Assembly: GCA_045562535.1 (NCBI GenBank)
Contig: JBJKVP010000005.1
Coordinates: forward strand, 1 to 64,000
Length of the DNA: 64,000 nucleotides
DNA from: UBA6926 sp045562535
GTDB taxonomy: Bacteria; Chloroflexota; Dehalococcoidia; UBA6926
Direction: 5' to 3'
The position numbers and the translations under genes are program-made. A model generated the notes under the pieces. It saw only the letters and a program-made list of their open reading frames with translations. It did not search any database and was not told the DNA's origin. Of this stretch, positions 52,058-60,906 are shown one piece after another. Within the stretch, counting starts at the first letter, position 1. The number at the start of each line of letters is the position of its first letter.

Positions 52058-52681
52058 TTGTTTATTGATCCAAGTTCTAATTTAAACGATCGTACCCCGC
52101 AGTCTCGATCTTTATATGAGTACGTTTACGAAGTTTTAATTCGACCTCAATGGGTTATGAGTGATATATCCATAGATAAGCCCTACAAACATGCCACCTC
52201 GGTATTTTTGATAGTAGGTGTGTTACTTGGGGTTGGATTTGGATTCCAAGGTAGTCTCGGGTATTTTGTGGGTCTCTATGGAGCGCTTTATGGCGGAATT
52301 TTGTTCCCCTTCCTTTTCGGAACTGGTTTATTGATAATTTCAGCCCTATTTTATTGGTTTGGCACTAGCCTAGATGGCTCAGGTACATATTGGGAAATTG
52401 CCCTGCCAACGATATTTTCTTCAATACCAATATCTTTCTTAGTATTGATCCCATTAATAAGACTATTTGTTGACCCACTCCCGATTCTAATCTATTTGCT
52501 GATAATTCCTGTGACTTTAATAAGTACCGCACGGTTATTGTATTTTGCTCTTATGGCAGGACATAGATTTTCTGGTTTCCAATCTGTTTTGACTCTAGCA
52601 AGCCCGATTCTGTTTCTGGGACTTATTTTCATAGCGATATTTTTTGTCTCGGTTATATTGTCTTTGATTTCGTTTAGTTAG
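52058..52681 (+). CDS. Yip1-like multi-pass membrane protein
   Basis: A 207-residue protein. A soluble N-terminus of about 45 residues (LYEYVYEVLIRPQWVMSDI) precedes about five predicted membrane helices. This layout and the RPQWVM-type entry resemble the Yip1/DUF1282 domain group. An AAGGAG site lies seven bases before the TTG start. Function is unknown. It stands alone between the divergent purine operon and the tatA gene. Confidence 0.75.
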   Translation: MFIDPSSNLNDRTPQSRSLYEYVYEVLIRPQWVMSDISIDKPYKHATSVFLIVGVLLGVGFGFQGSLGYFVGLYGALYGGILFPFLFGTGLLIISALFYWFGTSLDGSGTYWEIALPTIFSSIPISFLVLIPLIRLFVDPLPILIYLLIIPVTLISTARLLYFALMAGHRFSGFQSVLTLASPILFLGLIFIAIFFVSVILSLISFS

Positions 52682-52711
52682 ACCCACTGAATGGATAGTA
52701 ATGGTTTGTAC

Positions 52712-52739
52712 TTGACTCATTTTCCGTTTCACGTATAGT
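52712..52739 (+). promoter_or_regulatory. Promoter of tatA
   Basis: TTGACT at 52712-52717 and TATAGT at 52734-52739, spaced by 16 bp, each match the consensus at five of six positions. The predicted start lies about 10 bp before the ATG at 52757, leaving a very short leader that still holds the GAGGTG ribosome site. Confidence 0.6.
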
Positions 52740-52756
52740 TGATTTGAGGTGTGAAC

Positions 52757-52954
52757 ATGTCTATTCCAAATCTCCCCGAGCTTATGCTGATTTTATTTAT
52801 TGTCCTGCTTATTTTTGGCGCAGGTAAATTACCGGATGTAGCTAGTTCTCTAGGTAAATCAATCAAGGAGTTTCGCACAGGGTTACAGGTGGGAGAATCT
52901 GCTAATCCTGATGAGAGTGTGGATAATTCAAAAAAAGAAGATAGCAACGCCTAA
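52757..52954 (+). CDS. tatA: Sec-independent translocase subunit TatA
   Basis: About 65 residues with the TatA layout: a short periplasmic N-terminus, one hydrophobic helix (ELMLILFIVLLIFGAGKLP), the FG hinge, an amphipathic helix (DVASSLGKSIKEFRTGLQ) and an acidic, polar tail. It forms the pore-like component for export of folded proteins. GAGGTG supports the ATG at 52757 over the GTG at 52751. It runs toward tatC on the opposite strand, with a 34-bp gap, so the Tat genes are convergent. Confidence 0.9.
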   Translation: MSIPNLPELMLILFIVLLIFGAGKLPDVASSLGKSIKEFRTGLQVGESANPDESVDNSKKEDSNA

Positions 52955-52988
52955 ACTATTCGTTAGAACTATTGTGGATTCCGCGTTA

Positions 52989-53702
52989 TCATTTGTCCGA
53001 AGCAATCCTAGCTAATATGAGACCTATTTCGAAGAGAATCCATATTGGGCCTGCCCAAATTAACATATTTATCGGGTCACCAGTTGGGGTTATTATTGCG
53101 CCCGCTATAACGGAAAGCAGTATTGCAAATTTTCTTTGTTTAGCGACCTTTTGGGGATCCAAAATTCCAATTTTGGCGAGTATAAACATTACCACAGGTA
53201 TTTGAAAAATGAATCCCATGACAAACATGAGCCAAAGAGTGGTTCCCACAACACTTTTTACACTAATTTGAGGAGTAACTAGATCTCCCAAAAAAGTTGG
53301 AAGAAATTTCATCATAAACGGCAATAATAGGAAAAATGAAAAAGATATGCCTAAAAGGAATAATATAAATACAATTGGCATCGAATAGTAGATATACCGT
53401 TTTTCATTACCCTTCAAAGCAGGTTTGACAAACATAATAGTTTGGAAAGAAATAATTGGAAAAGCTACAAATAACCCTGCAACAAGAGCCACTTTCATTG
53501 ATACTCCTAAACCTTCAGTGACCCCTATCTGAACTATTTCAACACCATCAGGGAAAGGCATAAGAAGAAAAGATATGAGTTGCCTGTTAAATGCAAAGGC
53601 GACCGCAGCTGTCAACATAACGAAAAGGAAAATCCAAGTAATTCTTGTTCTCAGTTCGTTTAGATGATCCGTGACCGGCATCTCAGTTTCGGTATTTTTC
53701 AT
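52989..53702 (-). CDS. tatC: Sec-independent translocase subunit TatC
   Basis: A 237-residue protein with six predicted membrane helices, the receptor for twin-arginine signal peptides. HLNELRTRI (13-21) is the conserved cytoplasmic N-terminal motif. FVKPALKGNEKRY near 90-102 and ITPTGDPINM near 206-215 are typical. A TatA/B-like gene lies 17 bp upstream on the same strand, giving a TatA/B-TatC operon. The Mo-hydroxylase and Fe-S enzymes of this genome are possible cargo, but no twin-arginine signal was identified in this window. Confidence 0.95.
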   Translation of the reverse strand: MKNTETEMPVTDHLNELRTRITWIFLFVMLTAAVAFAFNRQLISFLLMPFPDGVEIVQIGVTEGLGVSMKVALVAGLFVAFPIISFQTIMFVKPALKGNEKRYIYYSMPIVFILFLLGISFSFFLLLPFMMKFLPTFLGDLVTPQISVKSVVGTTLWLMFVMGFIFQIPVVMFILAKIGILDPQKVAKQRKFAILLSVIAGAIITPTGDPINMLIWAGPIWILFEIGLILARIASDK

Positions 53703-53719
53703 TGGTTTTATCTACGCAT

Positions 53720-53968
53720 TTAATCCATTTTATTGTCAGAATTGGGGTCGCTAGTAATTGTCTCATCAGGCTGAATTGTTTCTACATTAATACTGTTGGT
53801 AATTTCGGTATTGATGTCATTAACTAAATAATTATAGTTGCGTTTTAGAGATGCTATTGCAGAGCCTATTTGCCCAATAAATTCTACCGCACGCGTTGGT
53901 CCAAATATAATGAAAGCAAAAACTGCTATAAACAAAAGTTCCGGAGTTCCCATGTTAAGTATTTCCAT
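53720..53968 (-). CDS. TatA/TatB-like protein
   Basis: About 82 residues. The single N-terminal helix (PELLFIAVFAFIIFGP) and the FGP hinge are those of TatA/TatB. The following segment (TRAVEFIGQIGSAIASLKRNY) forms an amphipathic helix but lacks the usual basic KLP motif, and the tail is acidic. It may be the TatB-type partner or a diverged second TatA. The ATG at 53968 is preferred over a TTG at 53986. It sits directly upstream of tatC. Confidence 0.8.
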   Translation of the reverse strand: MEILNMGTPELLFIAVFAFIIFGPTRAVEFIGQIGSAIASLKRNYNYLVNDINTEITNSINVETIQPDETITSDPNSDNKMD

Positions 53969-54116
53969 TGTAGACACACCTATCAACTAGTTTAGTAGTG
54001 GATCCTGGTTAATGTTACCTCATATTAGCCAAGTAAGGGTTTTCAATATGTTGATTCATCCCTATCATAAACATAATTTAGTTTAAATCTGCGTTGGTTT
54101 CAAAAAAGGAAAAGTT

Positions 54117-55640
54117 TTGATTACATCAGATTTGTATTATCTAAACCTGGTTGTTTTAGTTCCTTTTATTTCTGCTCTGTTAATATTGTTGATTCCATCA
54201 AGCTATTCCAAGTACATATCTTCATTTGCAGCAGTAGCGACAGGAATTACGCTGATCTTAGCAACTTATCTTTGCGCCAACTATTATTTTACAGAAAGTT
54301 ACGCGACGGGCCAGTTTTATCCTCTATCATCGATAGAATGGCTACCATCTTTGGGAATAACGTTCCAGTTAGGCGTTGACGGTATTTCTGCTCTCATGAT
54401 CTTATTAAACGGTTTGGTTGCTTTCGGTGGGACCCTAGTTGCAACTAGAATTACTCATCGTAACAAAGAATTTTTTGTACTGTACTTACTTTTAGTTTCC
54501 GGAGTGAACGGGGTTTTTCTTTCATTAGATCTTTTCTTCTTTTTCTTCTTTTATGAACTGGCGGTAATCCCCATGTATTTGTTGATCGCTGTTTGGGGTA
54601 GTTCCACTGATTTTCGCACATTTACTAAGCCGGAAAATTTTTCTAGAACCAAAGAGTATAGCGCGATGAAACTGGTTATTTATTTGAGTTTGGGCAGTGT
54701 ATTGGTTTGGGTGGCGTTTATTGGCTTGTACATGTTTTCCGATATAAAAACTTTTGATTTTATGATTCTTCGAGACCAAGAATTCGATCGAATGTTTCAA
54801 ATCGTTATGTTTCCCTTAATTGCCATCGGGTTTGGTTCTCTTGCAGGATTATGGCCTTTCCATACGTGGTCTCCTGATGGGCATGTTGCTGCTCCGACCT
54901 CGGTTAGTATGTTGCACGCAGGAGTTCTTATGAAATTAGGAGCTTATGGTATATTGCGTATAGGTATGGAACTGATGCCTGAAGGTGCTGAATTTTGGAT
55001 GCCGGCGATAGTTTTGTTGGCTACAGTTAACGTGGTTTATGGAGCCATCTCTGCGATGGGTCAGAATGATTTGAAGTATGTTATTGGTTATTCTAGTGTA
55101 AGCCACATGGGCTACGTGCTGTTAGGATTAGCGACTTTAAACGTTTTTGGGGTAAACGGCGCAGTCTTACAGATGTTCGCGCACGGAATAATGACTGCTC
55201 TCTTTTTTATAGTTGTTGGAGGAATATACGAACGTACTCACACGCGAGACATAGGAGTATTAGAAGGTTTGTTTAAAAATATGAGTAAGTCTGGCCTATT
55301 TTTTGTAATCGCAGGCCTAGCGAGCTTGGGGCTTCCAGGGCTGAGTGGGTTTGCAGCAGAGTTACTTGTTTTTATTGGAGCGTTTCAGTATAACCCCATT
55401 ATTGGATCCTTAAGTATTTTTGCCGCTGCAATAACAGCAGTGTACATTTTGAGGCTTATTGGTAAAGTATTTTTTGGCCCAATCGACGACCGATGGAAAT
55501 CGCTAACTGACTCCTCTAGAACTGAATATTTTGCTGGAGCTCTTCTTATAGCATTTATCGTGGGTGTGGGAATTTGGCCATTTCCTTGGATTAATTTAAT
55601 CGATGGTAGTGTTTCATTAATACTAGGTATTGTTCCATGA
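54117..55640 (+). CDS. nuoM: NADH-quinone oxidoreductase subunit M (displaced to operon front)
   Basis: A 507-residue proton-pumping antiporter-like subunit with about 14 membrane helices. The ELAVIPMYLLI motif (Glu in helix 5), FHTWSPDGHVAAPTSVSMLHAGVLMKLG (split at positions 244-271) and YSSVSHMGY are the ND4-type signatures. A GGAAAAG site precedes the TTG start. In most operons nuoM lies between nuoL and nuoN, but here it comes first, 116 bp before nuoA. The subunit identity rests on ND4-like motifs and on the separate nuoL and nuoN at the end. Confidence 0.93.
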   Translation: MITSDLYYLNLVVLVPFISALLILLIPSSYSKYISSFAAVATGITLILATYLCANYYFTESYATGQFYPLSSIEWLPSLGITFQLGVDGISALMILLNGLVAFGGTLVATRITHRNKEFFVLYLLLVSGVNGVFLSLDLFFFFFFYELAVIPMYLLIAVWGSSTDFRTFTKPENFSRTKEYSAMKLVIYLSLGSVLVWVAFIGLYMFSDIKTFDFMILRDQEFDRMFQIVMFPLIAIGFGSLAGLWPFHTWSPDGHVAAPTSVSMLHAGVLMKLGAYGILRIGMELMPEGAEFWMPAIVLLATVNVVYGAISAMGQNDLKYVIGYSSVSHMGYVLLGLATLNVFGVNGAVLQMFAHGIMTALFFIVVGGIYERTHTRDIGVLEGLFKNMSKSGLFFVIAGLASLGLPGLSGFAAELLVFIGAFQYNPIIGSLSIFAAAITAVYILRLIGKVFFGPIDDRWKSLTDSSRTEYFAGALLIAFIVGVGIWPFPWINLIDGSVSLILGIVP

Positions 55641-55656
55641 GAATAGGAAGTGATTA

Positions 55657-55755
55657 ATGGTGGTTGAGAATCAAATTAGATTAATAAAAGATCCGGAAGC
55701 GTATTCTTATATGAATTGTTCTATATACTATTTATCTAGTAGGAGTGATATATAA
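55657..55755 (+). CDS. Possible 32-residue leader or small ORF before nuoA
   Basis: An ATG at 55657 preceded by AGGAAG opens a frame of 32 codons that stops at 55753-55755, one base before the nuoA ATG. The peptide has no membrane helix. The good ribosome site and near-contact with nuoA suggest either translational coupling or a chance frame. I do not recognise it. Confidence 0.3.
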   Translation: MVVENQIRLIKDPEAYSYMNCSIYYLSSRSDI

Positions 55756-55756
55756 G

Positions 55757-56125
55757 ATGTCTATCGATTACGTGTTTAACTACACTGCCGTGATTGTAGC
55801 CGCTGGTTTTGGGTTCGGTGGAATTGGATTTACCTTTATTCTTTCTAGGTTACTTGCTCCAAGTCGACCATCTCTAATAAAAAGTATTGCATATGAATGC
55901 GGTATTATCCCCACAGGAAAAGGTAATACTAAATATAATATTAGGTATTATTTGTTCGCTCTGTTTTTCTTAATTTTTGCAGTGGAAGTTGTGTTTATGT
56001 TCCCATGGGTTGTTGCTTTTTTGGCTTTGCCCGTTTCCGCTTTTGTTTCGATGATGATATTTTTAGCAATTCTGATTTTTGGCTTGTTATACGCATGGAG
56101 AAAGGGAGTTTTACAATGGCGATAG
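55757..56125 (+). CDS. nuoA: NADH-quinone oxidoreductase subunit A
   Basis: About 122 residues with three membrane helices. The loop with SIAYECGIIPTGKGNTKYNIRYY (residues about 37-59) holds the conserved Glu-Cys and is the ND3 quinone-channel loop, and EVVFMFPW in the second helix is typical. AGGAGTG lies nine bases before the ATG. A GTG 12 bases upstream is less likely. The nuoB start overlaps its end by 10 bp. Confidence 0.95.
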   Translation: MSIDYVFNYTAVIVAAGFGFGGIGFTFILSRLLAPSRPSLIKSIAYECGIIPTGKGNTKYNIRYYLFALFFLIFAVEVVFMFPWVVAFLALPVSAFVSMMIFLAILIFGLLYAWRKGVLQWR

Positions 56126-56691
56126 AACCAGGAAGTTTGAGTGAGTCGAGCAATGGGAAAGATCGATTGATTCTTCCCGAAGAGGCAAAAGGTGCTTGGA
56201 GTAGCATCAAAGAAAATAGAAAGAGTGGTATATCAGGGGTGGTTACCCTTAAAAGTGAGGAATTATTTGCGATGGCACGTAAATCATCGCTTTGGCCACT
56301 TACCTTTGGTTTGGCGTGTTGCGCGATAGAAATGATTTCTACTTATATGCCTAATCATGATTTCGACCGGTTTGGTGTTGTTACATGGCCGTCTCCGAGG
56401 CAATCGGATGTGATGATCGTTGCTGGAACTGTCGTAAAAAAGATGGCTGAACCTATAAAGCTTCTTTACGAGCAGATGGCTTCCCCCAAATGGGTAATAG
56501 CTATGGGATCTTGCGCCACGTGTGGTGGTCCGTATGTCAGATCTTATTCCGTTGTGATGGGAGTTGACCAAATTATTCCTGTGGATGTCTATGTTCCTGG
56601 ATGTCCTCCTCGACCCGAAGCACTTTTAGGAGGAGTAATGGAGTTACAAGATATTATCCAAAAAGAACCTAGGAAAAAAAGAGGTTTGTAA
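56116..56691 (+). CDS. nuoB: NADH-quinone oxidoreductase subunit B
   Basis: About 191 residues. It binds the terminal 4Fe-4S cluster N2 next to the quinone site. The four ligands are seen in GLACCAIEM, GSCATCGG and PGCPPRPE. A basic, Ser-rich N-terminal extension of about 55 residues precedes the conserved core. AAGGGAG supports the ATG at 56116. A longer frame from 56005 overlaps nuoA and has no homology, so it was not used. Confidence 0.96.
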   Translation: MAIEPGSLSESSNGKDRLILPEEAKGAWSSIKENRKSGISGVVTLKSEELFAMARKSSLWPLTFGLACCAIEMISTYMPNHDFDRFGVVTWPSPRQSDVMIVAGTVVKKMAEPIKLLYEQMASPKWVIAMGSCATCGGPYVRSYSVVMGVDQIIPVDVYVPGCPPRPEALLGGVMELQDIIQKEPRKKRGL

Positions 56692-57183
56692 GTGTCGACT
56701 GATAATTTTAACCAATATGTGACAGAAGAGTTTGAGACAAAAACTAAAGCTCTTCTAAGCAGTATTAACCCAGATATTCAGCCGGTTTTTGGTGAACTTG
56801 GTATTACGTGTGACCGTTCTGACATAACTTCTCTTTGTAAACTTCTTAAAGAGGACCCGGAAACTTCCATGAAATATCTACGATCCATATCGGTGGTTGA
56901 TTGGGTGGAGGATATGGAGGTAGTCTACCATTTATCTTCGGTAGAACATATGAATCGAATTGTCGTGAAAGTGAGGGTTCCCTTAGAAGATTTGAAAATT
57001 GATTCGGTCATTAGCGTATGGGCGGGAGCTGATTGGCATGAACGAGAAGGCCACGACCTTTTCGGTATAGAATTTGTTGGACATCCAGATATGGCACCAT
57101 TAATTCTTTATGAAGGTTTTGAAGGATTTCCTGGCAGGAAAAGTTATGAAATACCTAGTCAGGAGACTTTTTATGGAGACTAA
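56692..57183 (+). CDS. nuoC: NADH-quinone oxidoreductase subunit C
   Basis: A 163-residue peripheral-arm subunit of about 30 kDa type. The signature is WAGADWHEREGHDLFGIEF (about 108-126) followed by GHPD. The GTG start follows the nuoB stop immediately, with AGAGGT upstream. The gene overlaps nuoD by 11 bp. It is separate from nuoD, unlike the nuoCD fusion of enterobacteria. Confidence 0.95.
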   Translation: MSTDNFNQYVTEEFETKTKALLSSINPDIQPVFGELGITCDRSDITSLCKLLKEDPETSMKYLRSISVVDWVEDMEVVYHLSSVEHMNRIVVKVRVPLEDLKIDSVISVWAGADWHEREGHDLFGIEFVGHPDMAPLILYEGFEGFPGRKSYEIPSQETFYGD

Positions 57184-58306
57184 AGCTACGGTTGTTAGAG
57201 ATCAAGATAGCGATACAGCTGAGTTAAGAATTAATATGGGACCACAACATCCTGCAACCCACGGAGTTTTCAGGATGGTGTTAACACTGGATGGTGAGCG
57301 CGTTGTCGAGGTTGAGCCACACATAGGCTATCTGCACAGAGGCTCGGAAAAATTATCAGAAGGGGAAAATTTTCAGCAAATTACAACGTTGTTTGATCGC
57401 CTTGATTATATTTCAAACTTTAATAATGAATGGGTGTATGTTAGGGCTCTTGAGAGGGCAATGGAAGTGGAAATTCCTGAACGGGCTGAATTCATCCGAA
57501 TTATATTGGGGGAACTAAATCGCGTAGCTAGCCACTTTTTGTTTTACGGTACATATGGACTCGATATTGGAGCTATGAATCCAGTGATGATTGGATTTCG
57601 AGAAAGAGAAAGAATTCAAGCTCTCTTTGAAGGTGTGTCTGGTGCTCGCATGATGCATAACTACTTCCGCGTTGGTGGTGTTAAAGAAGATTTACCAGAC
57701 GGATTTGTACCAGCAATTAATATTTTGCTCGATCAATTAAAAAAAGGGTATGAAGATGCTAGGAATATATTAACTGAGAGCGAAATTTTTATTGAGAGAA
57801 CTGCAGGAATAGGAAAATTAGATCCCGAAAAAACCTTAGATTACGGTGTTACAGGACCTGTGTTGAGGGCCGCAGGAGTAGATTACGATATACGAAAATC
57901 GGATCCTTATTCGATGTATTCGCAACTTGATTTTAAAGTTCCTTTGGGTAGTCATGGTGACTGCTATGATCGGTATATGGTCAGAATGTTAGAGATTGAA
58001 CAATCAATAAATATTATCGAGCAGTGTGTCGCTAATCTTCCTGAAGGACCCATCCAAGGTAAAGTTCCTAGAATACTTAGACCTCCTGAAGGCGATTTTT
58101 TTGTTCATGGAGAAAACCCCAGAGGGGATTTAGGTGTTTACTTAGTATCTGCCGGAGGAACTGTAAGGCCATACCGACTAAAAATTAGAGGACCTTCTTT
58201 TTCTAACTTAATGGCGTTGAGTTCGATGATGGAAGGGGCTTATTTAGCTGATGCTACCGTAATTTTGGGTTCATTGGATATCGTTCTGGGGGAGGTTGAT
58301 CGTTGA
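57173..58306 (+). CDS. nuoD: NADH-quinone oxidoreductase subunit D
   Basis: About 377 residues, the 49-kDa-type subunit that with NuoB forms the quinone site. MGPQHPATHGVFR near residues 22-34, HIGYLHRGSEKL near 50, and ERTAGIG near 200 are characteristic. The C-terminal GEVDR is conserved. AGGAG supports the ATG at 57173, inside the nuoC end. A frame from 57110 has no such support. Confidence 0.96.
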   Translation: METKATVVRDQDSDTAELRINMGPQHPATHGVFRMVLTLDGERVVEVEPHIGYLHRGSEKLSEGENFQQITTLFDRLDYISNFNNEWVYVRALERAMEVEIPERAEFIRIILGELNRVASHFLFYGTYGLDIGAMNPVMIGFRERERIQALFEGVSGARMMHNYFRVGGVKEDLPDGFVPAINILLDQLKKGYEDARNILTESEIFIERTAGIGKLDPEKTLDYGVTGPVLRAAGVDYDIRKSDPYSMYSQLDFKVPLGSHGDCYDRYMVRMLEIEQSINIIEQCVANLPEGPIQGKVPRILRPPEGDFFVHGENPRGDLGVYLVSAGGTVRPYRLKIRGPSFSNLMALSSMMEGAYLADATVILGSLDIVLGEVDR

Positions 58307-59430
58307 ACATAAATGATTACATATCGATATTCGCTATAGTGTTCGCTCTTTTTAACGGGATATTATTTTCAGTTTTGGTTGTGATTTATGGTGAAAGAAA
58401 AGTCTTAGCTCGTTTGCAACAGAGGATAGGTCCATCCCGAACAGGGCCCTGGGGAATTTTCCAAACCTTAGCTGATGCTGTGAAACTGGTTTTAAAAGAA
58501 GATATACGCCCTCAAGATTCAGATAGAATAATTTTCTATCTTGCTCCGCTTATAATTTTTACTCCTATTTTCATGTTGTGGGTTGTTTTACCTTTCGGCT
58601 CAGGGTTGGTACTAGGTGATATGGACCTAGGTTTATTTTATGTTTCAGCATTACTGGGTCTTTCTGTAGTGGGGATGGTAACTGCTGGCTGGTCATCCAA
58701 CAGTAAATATGCGATGCTCGGGAGCGCTAGATCAGCTGCTCAACTGATAAGCTATGAACTACCACTGATACTATCAATTCTTTCTGTGGGTTTGTTTGCA
58801 CAGCTTTTTACTGACAACCCATTTAATTTATCAAACATTGTCACTGCTCAAAGTGGACTACCCTTTATATTTGTAATGCCGCTGGGGTTTGTACTGTTTC
58901 TCATTGGCGCTCTTGCTGAGACAGCGAGAATCCCTTTTGATATTCCTCATGCAGATGAGGAAATTGTTGGAGGAGCGTTTGTTGAGTATAGCGGTATTCG
59001 CTGGGGTGCATTCCAACTTTCCGAATATACTGGATTAATAGCGATGGCTTTTTTGGGGTCGATTCTTTTTCTCGGGGGATGGTCGGGGCCTTTCAGCGAT
59101 CAATTCACCTGGCTTCAACCTTTTTATATTTCGATTAAAACGGGGAGTATAATACTTTTGACCTTTTGGATTAGAGCACCGCTTCCGAGGCTTAGAATTG
59201 ATCAACTGATGGCTTTTGCATGGAAAATTATAATACCTATTTCATTTGGAAATTTTATATTAGTAGCGGTCGTTGTTTTTGTGGGCGATCGGGTTAACTT
59301 GCCGATTATACAGACACAATTGATTCTTGGATCTATAAGTATGATATCAATGATTTTACTAGCGTATATGCTTACTGCTAGGCGGAGAAAAAGATTAGCC
59401 GTTTATAGAGAGCGATGGGGGGAGAGATAA
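58303..59430 (+). CDS. nuoH: NADH-quinone oxidoreductase subunit H
   Basis: A 375-residue ND1 subunit with about eight or nine membrane helices. ERKVLARLQQRIGPSRTGPWG near residues 27-47 and AETARIPFDIPHADEEIVGG near 205-225 are the conserved quinone-entry loops. The TTG start overlaps the nuoD stop by four bases (TTGA), with GGGGGAGG upstream, which indicates coupled translation. Confidence 0.96.
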   Translation: MNINDYISIFAIVFALFNGILFSVLVVIYGERKVLARLQQRIGPSRTGPWGIFQTLADAVKLVLKEDIRPQDSDRIIFYLAPLIIFTPIFMLWVVLPFGSGLVLGDMDLGLFYVSALLGLSVVGMVTAGWSSNSKYAMLGSARSAAQLISYELPLILSILSVGLFAQLFTDNPFNLSNIVTAQSGLPFIFVMPLGFVLFLIGALAETARIPFDIPHADEEIVGGAFVEYSGIRWGAFQLSEYTGLIAMAFLGSILFLGGWSGPFSDQFTWLQPFYISIKTGSIILLTFWIRAPLPRLRIDQLMAFAWKIIIPISFGNFILVAVVVFVGDRVNLPIIQTQLILGSISMISMILLAYMLTARRRKRLAVYRERWGER

Positions 59431-59431
59431 T

Positions 59432-60055
59432 ATGTTCACTGCCTTAATGGTCTTCTTCTTATTAAAGCCAATTTCATTAGGAACATTTACTGGGTTGTTC
59501 ACAGCGTTGAAGCACGCTTTTCGTCGACCTGTAACTTTGCAATACCCCACAGAACAGCCACTTTTGGCTCCAAGATTTATGGCACACCCGGTTCTTACTT
59601 GGGATTTTGAAATAGAAGAACCTTATTGCACAGGTTGTCTTATCTGTATGCGGATTTGCCCAACTGATGTGATAACTGTGTCAATGAAAGATAATGATAA
59701 GTTTGCATCTGAAGAGAGCAAAAGACGAAAAATTGTTGATGATTTCAAGTTGGATGTTGCTGATTGTATCATGTGTGGATTATGCGTGGACTATTGTAAT
59801 TTTGACGCAATAATCATGTCTGACCACTTTGATGCTTCCGTTGATGATAGGTCAGATTTAGTACATGATTTACCAACGTTGTTAGAGGAAGGTAAAGGAC
59901 AACAGAATAAAGGACGATGGGCACCGCCTGCTACTAAAAAATCAGCTAGGCGCTCTGCAGCACAAGGAAAAACAGTTGCTGCTAAAGCAACAAAAACTGA
60001 AACAGAAGAGGCCGAACAATCAAACGACAAGGATGTAGGTAATGAACCTGATTAA
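59432..60055 (+). CDS. nuoI: NADH-quinone oxidoreductase subunit I
   Basis: A 207-residue ferredoxin-like subunit with two 4Fe-4S clusters. The motifs are CTGCLICMRICP (about 66-77) and CIMCGLCVDYC (about 110-120), giving all eight Cys. After residue 150 a Lys/Ala-rich, then acidic tail of about 55 residues extends beyond the usual length. Such tails occur in some Chloroflexota and actinobacterial homologs. A GGGGGGAGAG site precedes the ATG. Confidence 0.95.
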   Translation: MFTALMVFFLLKPISLGTFTGLFTALKHAFRRPVTLQYPTEQPLLAPRFMAHPVLTWDFEIEEPYCTGCLICMRICPTDVITVSMKDNDKFASEESKRRKIVDDFKLDVADCIMCGLCVDYCNFDAIIMSDHFDASVDDRSDLVHDLPTLLEEGKGQQNKGRWAPPATKKSARRSAAQGKTVAAKATKTETEEAEQSNDKDVGNEPD

Positions 60056-60093
60056 TATAAACATTAACGAAACAAAATGGGTGATGAATTAAT

Positions 60094-60591
60094 ATGCAAA
60101 TTTTTCTGACATCGCTTACAGCGAGCATTATTTTGTTCAGTGCGTTAGGAGTGGTTCTTACTAAAAATATTGTTCATGCAGCTATATTTTTATTAGTGGC
60201 GTTGATCGGAGTCAGCGCAATATTTTTAGTCCAGCTCGCAGAATTTTTAGCCCTAGTCCAAATACTGATTTATGCTGGAGCAGTAATCATTGTTCTAATG
60301 TTTGCAATAATGTTGACTCGTGAGACCGAGCAGGCAACTATTTCAAATAACCCGGGACAGTGGATTCTTGGAGTTGTCTGTTCGCTAGTATTTTTGGGGT
60401 TTTGTTTTGCTATTTTTACAACCGACTGGTTGACCACAGAGTATTTTGTTCACGAATCTGGTCGATTTGTTGCGTTAGGAAAAGCCTTATTTAGTGAATT
60501 TTTGGTCCCGTTTGAGATTGCTTCTCTCGTTTTATTGGTCGCCCTCATAGGGGCCGTGATATTAACGAAAGAGGGTAGGGAAGGCGCATGA
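60094..60591 (+). CDS. nuoJ: NADH-quinone oxidoreductase subunit J
   Basis: A 165-residue ND6-type subunit with five predicted membrane helices. LVALIGVSAIFLVQLAEFLA and YAGAVIIVLMFAIML, around residues 34-72, form the conserved third-helix region. The end overlaps nuoK by four bases (ATGA), the usual coupling in this pair. Confidence 0.93.
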   Translation: MQIFLTSLTASIILFSALGVVLTKNIVHAAIFLLVALIGVSAIFLVQLAEFLALVQILIYAGAVIIVLMFAIMLTRETEQATISNNPGQWILGVVCSLVFLGFCFAIFTTDWLTTEYFVHESGRFVALGKALFSEFLVPFEIASLVLLVALIGAVILTKEGREGA

Positions 60592-60896
60592 TAGAACTTC
60601 AAATATTACTTGTTACAGCTGCAGCTGTGTTTTGTATTGGACTCTATGGAGTAATGTCACGTAGGAATGCCGTTATGGTTCTCATGTCAATTGAATTGAT
60701 GCTCAATGCTGTAAATATCAATTTAGTTGCTTTTTCCCGGTATGCATTTTCTTCTAACGTCATCGGAGAAATATTGGTTGTGTTTATTATCACCGTTGCA
60801 GCGGCAGAAGTTGGGCTTGCGATGGCTATAGTTTTGAGATTGTTCCGTAATTGGCGGACTATAAACTTGAATGTTGTTTCTAAAATGAAAAATTGA
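60588..60896 (+). CDS. nuoK: NADH-quinone oxidoreductase subunit K
   Basis: A 102-residue ND4L-type subunit with three membrane helices. The conserved RRNAVMVLMSIELMLNAVNI (about 25-44) carries the key Glu in helix 2, and AAAEVGLAMAI near 69-79 the second Glu. It overlaps nuoJ by four bases and ends 10 bp before nuoL. Confidence 0.95.
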   Translation: MIELQILLVTAAAVFCIGLYGVMSRRNAVMVLMSIELMLNAVNINLVAFSRYAFSSNVIGEILVVFIITVAAAEVGLAMAIVLRLFRNWRTINLNVVSKMKN

Positions 60897-60906
60897 GATA
60901 GATGAA

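Noticed and set aside
56005..56115. N-terminal extension of nuoB
   Set aside because: It overlaps nuoA and encodes a sequence unlike NuoB. AAGGGAG supports ATG 56116.
57110..57172. N-terminal extension of nuoD
   Set aside because: It lies within nuoC in another frame. AGGAG supports ATG 57173.
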